Assembly: GCA_016649475.1 (NCBI GenBank)
Contig: JAENXP010000120.1
Location: 1-6,867, forward strand
Length of the DNA: 6,867 bases
Direction of reading: 5' to 3'
DNA from: Burkholderiales bacterium
Lineage (GTDB): Bacteria; Pseudomonadota; Gammaproteobacteria; Burkholderiales; SG8-39
Under the pieces are notes generated by a model. That model did not search any database. It saw only the letters and a list, made by a program, of their open reading frames with translations, and was not told the DNA's origin. Every line of letters begins with the position of its first letter. The stretch's first letter is position 1. Below, piece after piece: positions 1-5,380 of the stretch. The translations under genes and the position numbers were made by a program.

Positions 1-821
1 GTGACGGCACTGTCACCGACCCGGCTACCGGACTTACGTGGATGCGCTGCTCTATCGGGCAGACCTGGGATGGAAGCGCGTGCAGCGGGAGCGCAATCAA
101 CTACACTTGGGATGATGCGATCGTTCAGACAGGCACGACTTTCGCCGGTCAAAGCGACTGGCGCTTGCCGAACATGCGGGAATTGCAGACTATCCTCGAC
201 CGTACGAAATTCAATCCCGCCATCGATACTGCGGCTTTCCCCGATTCGCCCGGGTCAGCGTTTTGGTCGTCGACACCCGACGTCGACATTTCGACTACCG
301 CCTGGTATGTCAATTTCGGCACCGGCGATGTGCACACCACTGACAAGGGTGAACCTGCTCCGGTCCGACTCGTGCGTGGCGCGGCACCCGCTCTTCTGGA
401 CGTAGGGCGTCCGGCGACGGATTTTGTCGATAATGGGGATGGCACCGTCAGCCACACACCCAGTGGCCTGATGTGGAAGCGCTGCGTGGAAGGGGAGAAC
501 TGGGATGGCACGACCTGCACCGATTTCCCTAGCACTTTCGCCTGGGATGCGGCGACGCTGCTGACAAACTCTATCTACGCCGGGAAAAATGATTGGCGTG
601 TGCCGACCGCCAAAGAAATTGCCGACCTTTTCGGCTATAGCACGGCCATAATTGCGGCCGTGTTCCCCGACTCGCTGTATTCGGATCTATTCTGGTCGGC
701 TACCGCCTACGCCGGCGATCCGAATAATGCTTGGGCCCTCGGCATCGATATCGGAAACGGCGAAGCCTACAACTGGCCCGCGACCCAGCCCTTCGCGGTT
801 CGCCTGGTGCGGACCCAATAG
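1..821 (+). CDS. Tandem DUF1566 (Lcl C-terminal-like) domain protein, 5' truncated by window edge
   Basis: The reading frame is open from the first bases (first full codon at 3) to TAG at 819-821, giving 272 residues of C-terminal sequence; the true start lies outside the window. The ATG at 42 falls inside a conserved motif and is not the start. Two copies of the DUF1566 domain are visible. Copy 1 (nt 3 to about 390) runs DGTVTDPATGLTWMRC, then SDWRLPNMREL, then FWSS and a closing VRLVR. Copy 2 (nt 420-818) repeats the order with DNGDGTVSHTPSGLMWKRC, NDWRVPTAKEI, FWSAT and VRLVR. Each copy has a cysteine pair in the pattern W-[MK]-R-C ... W-D-G-x-x-C, which suggests a disulfide and therefore an extracytoplasmic location. 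The biochemical role of DUF1566 is not established; the domain is common at the C-terminus of secreted and surface proteins. The gene converges on the flavoprotein gene. The family call is firm; the function is unknown. Confidence 0.9.
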   Translation, partial: DGTVTDPATGLTWMRCSIGQTWDGSACSGSAINYTWDDAIVQTGTTFAGQSDWRLPNMRELQTILDRTKFNPAIDTAAFPDSPGSAFWSSTPDVDISTTAWYVNFGTGDVHTTDKGEPAPVRLVRGAAPALLDVGRPATDFVDNGDGTVSHTPSGLMWKRCVEGENWDGTTCTDFPSTFAWDAATLLTNSIYAGKNDWRVPTAKEIADLFGYSTAIIAAVFPDSLYSDLFWSATAYAGDPNNAWALGIDIGNGEAYNWPATQPFAVRLVRTQ

Positions 822-1054
822 CCTACGCTTTTCGACCGCGACGCCAGCTCTGCCCTTCGAGCTTTGCAATAATCCGGGGCCATTTCGGAACTGTGGAAAT
901 GGCCCCCGACTCAGGGGCTAGTGAGCGGGATGTATCCCCTCCTATTGCAATAAGCTCTTGGGCTAGGCCGAATATGACAGCGCGCGATTGCACGCGGCCC
1001 TGGCGCGGCAGTTGCGCGCAGCGCGGTCTTACCAGGATATCGGCTCGATCGGCA
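822..1054. other. Convergent intergenic region
   Basis: This 233-base gap lies between two gene ends that face each other (TAG at 819-821 on plus, TAA at 1055-1057 on minus). I see no convincing small gene, tRNA or mobile-element end in it. Its main structure is the hairpin at 876-906. A small GGGA/TCCC hairpin lies at 927-938. The nonamer TTGCAATAA occurs twice, near 864 and 945. Confidence 0.6.
876..906. terminator. Perfect 11-bp hairpin between convergent genes, possible bidirectional terminator
   Basis: GGGGCCATTTC at 876-886 pairs perfectly with GAAATGGCCCC at 896-906 around a 9-base loop. The position, 55 bases past the stop of the DUF1566 gene and about 150 bases past the stop of the opposing flavoprotein gene, suits a shared terminator. 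Neither side has a T-tract, so it is not a classical intrinsic terminator. It may act in Rho-dependent termination or protect mRNA 3' ends. A second, mutually exclusive stem is possible because GCCCC at 902-906 could also pair with GGGGC at 914-918. Confidence 0.45.
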
Positions 1055-2347
1055 TTACGACCCGTAATGCGTCTCTACCTGCACCCCCAGTTTCTTCAAC
1101 AGCGGAGTCGGCAGGTCGCCCCCTGCGCACACGATTACGGCGTCGTTGGGCATCTCGAGTTCCTCCTTGCCCTTGCGCAGCGTGATCCGGTCCGCGCTGA
1201 TATTGGCGATCTGGGTTTCGAGCGCGAGTGTAAGCCGCTTGTCCCCGACCGCCTCGTCCAGCCGTTTGCGATTCTTTATCTTTACCCGGTTGAATGCCGC
1301 TCCCCGATACGCCAGGGTGACCGTCGTCCCCGGCTCGGCGCACACATCGAGCGCGGCTTCGAGCGCGCTGTCGCCGCCGCCTACAACGACCACATGTTTG
1401 GAGCGGTATTGCTCCGCCTCGATAAGCCGGTAGACGACTTTCGCCTGATCCTCCCCGGGGGAACCGAGTTTGCGCGGGGTTCCGCGCCGCCCGATCGACA
1501 GCAGCACGCTGCCCGTGTTGTAACTCGCCTTCGACGTGCGCACGACGAATCCTGATCCTTCCTTCTTGATTTCCTCCATGCGCTCGTTGTACTGAACGGC
1601 AATCTGGGTCTTCGCGATTACGCCCTGCCAGAGTTCCATGAGCGACTCCTTGCTGATTTCCCTGACCTTGATCTTGCCGATCAGCGGCAGGTCCATGGGC
1701 GCGGTCATCACGATTTTGTTGCGCGGATAGTGGTAGGTCGTGCCGCCGATAGAATCCTCCTGCTCCACGGTCACGAATTTCAGGCCGAGCTTCTTCGCCG
1801 CCAGCGTTGCCGCGATGCCCGCCGGTCCGGCGCCAACAATCACCACGTCGAGACCGCCTGTTTTCGGTCGCTTGGCGATGTAGTCCATCGCCCTGGAGCC
1901 CTGCGCCACGGCCTTGCGGATCAAGCCCATGCCGCCAAGTTCGCCCGCGATGAATATACCTTCGACATTGGTTTCGAAATTCGGATTGACGTTCGGAATG
2001 TCGACCCCGCGGTTTTCAGTACCGAATACCAGCTTGATCGCTTTCACCGGACACGCTACCTCGCAGGCGCCGTGCCCGATGCAGTGCGCCGGATTGATCA
2101 GGGTACCCTTGCCATTTATGATTCCGATCGCTTTTTCCGGGCAGGCCTTGACGCACGCGCCGGAGCCGAAACACTTGGAAAGGATGAAGTTCGGATGCAG
2201 GGTGGGCGGCTCCGTCAGGCCGCTCTCGATCGACTCGTCCAGCGTGGCGTAGGATTCCCGCTCACGCACAACGCGCTTGCGTGAGTAAAATGCGACCAGA
2301 GCAAGCAGCGGCAGCAGATACAGCGCGTAGTATCCAAAGCCGCTCAT
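1055..2347 (-). CDS. Membrane-anchored ferredoxin-like/FAD-NAD(P)-dependent oxidoreductase (permuted TrxB-like fold)
   Basis: This 430-residue protein probably moves electrons between NAD(P)H and a membrane or periplasmic acceptor on the cytoplasmic face of the inner membrane. One N-terminal helix (about residues 5-21, followed by RKR) anchors it. Next come two ferredoxin-type motifs (C59, C65, C69-P and C89, C95, C99-P), in which the usual second cysteine is Ser62 and His92. Residues 108-158 carry GIFIAGE (130-136), which normally ends a thioredoxin-reductase-like fold. The FAD-binding GAGPAG is at 172-177 and the NAD(P)-binding GGGDSA at 323-328. The chain stops at 430, just where the GIFIAGD-type tail would be expected, so the fold looks circularly permuted. 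No CxxC redox pair is seen in the nucleotide domain, so it is not a thioredoxin reductase. The ATG at 2347 was chosen because the anchor helix follows directly and GAAGGA lies about 12 bases upstream. The frame stays open to an ATG at 2473, but that extension would cover the AT-rich promoter region and looks non-coding. The gene is divergent from the cytochrome b/c pair. Confidence 0.85.
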   Translation of the reverse strand: MSGFGYYALYLLPLLALVAFYSRKRVVRERESYATLDESIESGLTEPPTLHPNFILSKCFGSGACVKACPEKAIGIINGKGTLINPAHCIGHGACEVACPVKAIKLVFGTENRGVDIPNVNPNFETNVEGIFIAGELGGMGLIRKAVAQGSRAMDYIAKRPKTGGLDVVIVGAGPAGIAATLAAKKLGLKFVTVEQEDSIGGTTYHYPRNKIVMTAPMDLPLIGKIKVREISKESLMELWQGVIAKTQIAVQYNERMEEIKKEGSGFVVRTSKASYNTGSVLLSIGRRGTPRKLGSPGEDQAKVVYRLIEAEQYRSKHVVVVGGGDSALEAALDVCAEPGTTVTLAYRGAAFNRVKIKNRKRLDEAVGDKRLTLALETQIANISADRITLRKGKEELEMPNDAVIVCAGGDLPTPLLKKLGVQVETHYGS

Positions 2348-2495
2348 TTGTGAGGAAAGTCCTTCATCGGCGCAGAATTTCCGGGGTGATAATAATATTT
2401 TGGTATGATACTTGATCGCGTTTTTGCTATCGTGCGCAAGTCCGGTTGCGCCGGGCGCCGCAGAACGAGCCAAACAATAATTTAACTATGTAAAT
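2348..2495. promoter_or_regulatory. Divergent promoter region between flavoprotein and cytochrome b/c genes
   Basis: This 148-base gap separates the two divergent start codons and includes a clear AT-rich patch (about 2388-2412) in otherwise GC-rich DNA. The 9-base palindrome GTATGATAC (2403-2411) reads as TATGAT on the plus strand and TATCAT on the minus strand, so one element could serve as a -10 box in both directions. On the plus strand it is preceded by TG-N (2401-2403), an extended -10 arrangement. No good -35 box is visible on either strand. A second AT-rich patch (2476-2497) lies directly before the cytochrome b start. The promoter assignment is inference from base composition and motif. 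Confidence 0.4.
2401..2411. promoter_or_regulatory. Candidate extended -10 element, symmetric on both strands
   Basis: TGGTATGATAC contains TATGAT at 2404-2409 with the TG dinucleotide one base upstream, matching an extended -10 on plus. It would give a leader of roughly 80 bases before the ATG at 2496. The same bases read TATCAT on minus, upstream of the flavoprotein start at 2347. No matching -35 hexamer was found. Confidence 0.3.
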
Positions 2496-3374
2496 ATGCC
2501 AGCGCCTGCACTCTCGCCAGACCTAGGTAGTCGCCCACTTTCGCTGTGGATGAGGCTTGCATTATATGTCGGCGCGCTGGTACTAGGGGGGCTTGCCGCC
2601 TGGGTTTCGATTGAACGCCCGTATTCGGCGGGATCGGACCTGGGATACTACCTCGGGCTCGTCGGGGGCTGCATGATGCTCAGCCTGCTGTTCTATCCAC
2701 TACGCAAATACTGGGGACGCATGCGCGACGTGGGCACACTGCGCGCATGGTTTCTGGTGCACATCACCTTTGGCATTCTCGGTCCCGTGCTGATCATGTT
2801 TCACTCTCTGTTCCAATTGCGTTCTTTCAACGCGTCGGTGGCTTTCTGGAGCATGATAGTAGTAACGGTAAGCGGGATCGTAGGCCGCTTTCTCTACATC
2901 CACGTCTATCAGGGTCTCGGCGGCCGCCATCTTACTCTCGACGAACTCGAAAAATACCTGGAGCCTAGTGGCGACGATTCCTTCCGCGCACTGGATCTGG
3001 CGCCGCACATCTGGGACGAACTGGAGCAATACCGGCTGCAGGCATTCGCCAGGGATTCCTCGGCACTGAATCAATTCAGGCGCTTTGTCGCAGTCAGCTG
3101 GCGCCGGCAACGACTGGCCGAGCGGGCGGAGGTCGAACTGCGGCGCATCCTGCGCTTGCACGGCAAGCACCAGGGTTGGTCCGAGACGAAGTACCAGCGC
3201 GAAGTCGAGACAGTCGAGGAACAGATCGGCAATTACCTGCGGGCGGTGGACATAACCGCGCGCCTGGCGTTCTGGGAGCGCTTGCTCGCCGGGTGGGCGA
3301 TCGCGCACATTCCGGTAGTCTATATTCTCGCCTTGAGCTCTATCGCTCACGTCGTCGCGGTGCACATCTACTGA
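2496..3374 (+). CDS. Five-helix membrane protein, predicted diheme b-type cytochrome
   Basis: The 292-residue protein has five likely membrane helices (about 19-39, 49-69, 84-106, 114-136, 264-290) and a soluble, charged and partly helical segment between helices 4 and 5 (about 140-262). Helix 3 carries H89 and H103 and helix 5 carries H271 and H285: both are H-x13-H. This spacing on two helices is the bis-histidine heme b signature of bc1-type cytochrome b and ferric reductase/NADPH oxidase cores. H136 and H290 are further histidines near helix ends. I infer that it carries two b hemes across the inner membrane and hands electrons between the cytoplasmic flavoprotein and the periplasmic multiheme cytochrome. 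Its stop codon overlaps the cytochrome start by one base (TGATG), so the two are probably translationally coupled. The ATG at 2496 has no clear Shine-Dalgarno sequence; an in-frame stop at 2478 limits extension, and Met19 (2550) is an alternative. I do not recognise a named family. Confidence 0.8.
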   Translation: MPAPALSPDLGSRPLSLWMRLALYVGALVLGGLAAWVSIERPYSAGSDLGYYLGLVGGCMMLSLLFYPLRKYWGRMRDVGTLRAWFLVHITFGILGPVLIMFHSLFQLRSFNASVAFWSMIVVTVSGIVGRFLYIHVYQGLGGRHLTLDELEKYLEPSGDDSFRALDLAPHIWDELEQYRLQAFARDSSALNQFRRFVAVSWRRQRLAERAEVELRRILRLHGKHQGWSETKYQREVETVEEQIGNYLRAVDITARLAFWERLLAGWAIAHIPVVYILALSSIAHVVAVHIY

Positions 3375-5248
3375 TGCTTAGCCGCCTCCAGCGCTGGATC
3401 CTGGCTCTGTCGATGGCGGCCCTGCCAGCGCTGGCCTTGGCCCAGTCGGTCGAAGGCGTGCTGATGCCCGGGGAGGTTATCAAAGGGCACGCAAAGTGGG
3501 AGCAGGATTGCCGCAAATGCCATGTTCCCCTGGATCGCTCGGCGCAGCCTCGCCTGTGTGCCGATTGCCACAAGAAGATCGCAGAGGACTTGCGCGACCG
3601 CGTCCGTTTCCACGGCCGCCTGAAGGACTCTACCTGCCGGCGCTGCCACACCGATCACAAGGGCCGCAAGGCGAAAATCAACGGATTGAACAAGGATACC
3701 TTCGACCACGATCAGACCAGGTTCCAGCTCAGGGGGGGGCATAAAAAGCCGAAAGCCAAGTGCGAGGATTGCCACAAGCCCACCGTCAAGTACCGGGACA
3801 CGCCGCGAGCCTGTCAAACCTGCCACCGCAAAGACGACAATGAAAAGGGCCACAAGGGTAAGCTCGGACCGAAATGCGAGGAATGCCACACCGACGTCAA
3901 CTGGAAGGAAACGAAATTCGACCACAACAAGACCAGTTTCAAACTCGAACTTGGGCACAAGGAAGTCAAATGCAAGGAGTGCCACACCGGCCAGTTGTAT
4001 CCGTTCAAGGACAAACCGCGCGCATGCGTTGCCTGCCACAAGAAGGACGATGACGACCCCGCCAAGAAGGGGCATAAAGGTCACTTCGGCAGCAAGTGCG
4101 AGAAGTGCCATGACGCCGGCAAGTGGAAGAAGTCCATATTCGACCACGGGAGGGACGCGAAATACGAGCTAAAAGGCAAGCACTTCGACGCGAAATGCGA
4201 AAAATGCCATACGAAGCCGCTGTACACGGTGAAACTGCCGACGGACTGCTATGCGTGCCACCGCAAGGACGATGATGAAAAAGGACACAGAGGCAGCCTG
4301 GGCCAAAAATGCGCCAAATGCCATAACGAGAAGAACTGGAAAAGCAGCAATTTCAACCACGACAAGGATACCGACTATCCGCTGACGGGCAAGCACGCGA
4401 AAGTGAAATGCGATAAATGCCACAAGTCCGGGGTCACGGTAGTCGCTGGCAAACCGCGCGTAAAGCTGCCCACCGCCTGCTACGCCTGCCACAAGAAGGA
4501 CGATGACGATCCGCTCAAAAAGGGACACAAGGGCAGATTCGGGGAGAAGTGCAATTCCTGCCATACGACGAAGGAATGGAAGCACATCATTTTCGACCAC
4601 GATAAGGACACCGACTATCGACTGGCGGGCAAACACCGGAAAGCAAAATGCGAGTCCTGCCACGACAAACCAGGGGAAGTTGTCGCGAAGGGTGTGGCGC
4701 GCGTGAAGCTTGCGACGGCCTGCAATGCCTGCCACAAGAAGGACGATTTCAAAAATGGCCACAAAGGCACGCTCGGCGTTCGCTGCGAGTCCTGCCATAA
4801 CGAGAGCAGCTGGCGCGTCGAAAAGTTCGACCACACCAAATCGCGCTTCCCCCTGACCGGCAGCCACGCGATCGTCGAGTGCAAGAAATGCCACAAGACC
4901 GTCGACTACCGAGCCTCGCCGCGCGCGTGCAACGGATGTCACGAGCGCGACGACGTACACAAGCGCCGGCTCGGCATAGACTGCGAGCGCTGCCACAACA
5001 TGCGCACCTGGAAGAGCTGGGACTTCGATCACACCAAGACGGGATTCCGCCTCGATGGCGCGCACGCCAAACCGGACTGCTATGCCTGCCACAAGGCGCC
5101 GATGCAAAAGCGCGAAGATCAGTCTATCGTTAGCGGATGCGTCGTTTGCCACATCAAGAAAGACGTGCACCGGGGAATTTACGGTCCACGTTGCGAGCGC
5201 TGTCACGGAATCGACGCGTGGCTGCCGGCACTGCGCCTGTTCCGTTGA
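3374..5248 (+). CDS. Secreted 24-heme cytochrome c (cytochrome c3/c7-like repeats)
   Basis: This 624-residue protein has a signal peptide (residues 1-23, cleavage likely at ALA|QS) and then 24 CxxCH heme c motifs, starting at Cys46, 62, 88, 130, 147, 168, 200, 218, 242, 275, 292, 313, 346, 369, 393, 427, 450, 471, 503, 519, 537, 569, 589 and 607. It is built of a two-heme lead, seven repeats of 66-80 residues with three hemes each (starting at C88, 168, 242, 313, 393, 471, 537) and a cut-short eighth unit with one heme. Each full repeat supplies three extra histidines, in F-[DN]-H, G-x-H and [KN]-G-H or D-V-H contexts, enough for bis-histidine ligation. It is very lysine-rich. I infer a periplasmic or outer-surface electron wire fed by the adjacent cytochrome b. 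The ATG at 3374 was chosen because the signal peptide starts there and it overlaps the upstream stop; the open frame back to 3176 lies inside the cytochrome b gene. It has no strong ribosome site of its own. Confidence 0.95.
   Translation: MLSRLQRWILALSMAALPALALAQSVEGVLMPGEVIKGHAKWEQDCRKCHVPLDRSAQPRLCADCHKKIAEDLRDRVRFHGRLKDSTCRRCHTDHKGRKAKINGLNKDTFDHDQTRFQLRGGHKKPKAKCEDCHKPTVKYRDTPRACQTCHRKDDNEKGHKGKLGPKCEECHTDVNWKETKFDHNKTSFKLELGHKEVKCKECHTGQLYPFKDKPRACVACHKKDDDDPAKKGHKGHFGSKCEKCHDAGKWKKSIFDHGRDAKYELKGKHFDAKCEKCHTKPLYTVKLPTDCYACHRKDDDEKGHRGSLGQKCAKCHNEKNWKSSNFNHDKDTDYPLTGKHAKVKCDKCHKSGVTVVAGKPRVKLPTACYACHKKDDDDPLKKGHKGRFGEKCNSCHTTKEWKHIIFDHDKDTDYRLAGKHRKAKCESCHDKPGEVVAKGVARVKLATACNACHKKDDFKNGHKGTLGVRCESCHNESSWRVEKFDHTKSRFPLTGSHAIVECKKCHKTVDYRASPRACNGCHERDDVHKRRLGIDCERCHNMRTWKSWDFDHTKTGFRLDGAHAKPDCYACHKAPMQKREDQSIVSGCVVCHIKKDVHRGIYGPRCERCHGIDAWLPALRLFR
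3635..5245 (+). repeat. Tandem three-heme protein repeats within the cytochrome c gene
   Basis: Repeat units begin at nt 3635, 3875, 4097, 4310, 4550, 4784 and 4982, with a truncated unit at 5192. The shared order is CxxCH, W-K, F-D-H, G-x-H, CxxCH, then a variable linker, CxxCH-x-K-D-D, and G-H-K-G-x-[LF]-G. Units 4 and 5 (4310 and 4550) share K-D-T-D-Y and a longer linker ending R-V-K-L-x-T-A-C, so they look recently duplicated. These are coding repeats at the protein level, not CRISPR or intergenic repeats. Confidence 0.9.
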
Positions 5249-5380
5249 ATATCCCGGTTTTAAATTGAAGTCTCGCCTACGCGAGAGGGGCGCTTTGCGT
5301 CACTTTCTTTAGAACTTGTTCCAGCGCTGCATGACCGCAATCGAGTATTTCAACGCAATACGCCGGCAGCCGTCCCGCAC
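5249..5380. other. Convergent intergenic region
   Basis: This 132-base gap lies between the cytochrome c stop (5246-5248, plus) and the GGDEF stop (5381-5383, minus). It holds one perfect small hairpin at 5271-5286 and no gene that I can support. Confidence 0.6.
5271..5286. terminator. Small perfect hairpin after cytochrome c gene, weak terminator candidate
   Basis: TCTCGC (5271-5276) and GCGAGA (5281-5286) form a 6-bp stem with loop CTAC, 22 bases past the cytochrome stop. A T-rich stretch appears only about 15-25 bases further on (plus), so this is not a strong intrinsic terminator. Confidence 0.3.

Noticed and set aside
731..1555. Plus-strand open frame spanning the convergent gap and the flavoprotein 3' end
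   Set aside because: It overlaps the DUF1566 end and the strongly supported flavoprotein on the other strand, and its translation has no family features.
1055..2347. Thioredoxin reductase annotation
   Set aside because: The fold is related, but no CxxC redox pair is present in the nucleotide domain and two ferredoxin-like motifs plus a membrane anchor are added.
2348..2473. N-terminal extension of the flavoprotein to an ATG at 2473
   Set aside because: The added 42 residues look unlike a domain or signal and overlap the AT-rich divergent promoter region. The membrane helix starts right after the ATG at 2347, which has a plausible ribosome site.
2700..3365. Minus-strand open frame opposite the cytochrome b gene
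   Set aside because: No recognisable domain, and it overlaps completely a gene with clear helices and heme histidines.
3176..3373. Upstream extension of the cytochrome c reading frame
   Set aside because: It lies inside the cytochrome b gene in another frame and would put 66 arginine-rich residues before a clear signal peptide.
4169..5206. Long minus-strand open frame opposite the cytochrome c gene, with hydrophobic translation
   Set aside because: It is a shadow of the repeat gene: antisense reading of repeated Lys/Cys/His codons yields Ala/Val/Leu-rich text. The same holds for the minus frame at 3368-4147.
3635..5245. CRISPR-like or satellite repeat array
   Set aside because: The repetition is periodic at the protein level with variable unit length, all in one open frame with heme motifs; there are no identical short DNA repeats with unique spacers.
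5192..5312. Frameshift that would continue the cytochrome repeats past 5248
   Set aside because: I read the other two frames downstream and found no further CxxCH or FDH motifs.
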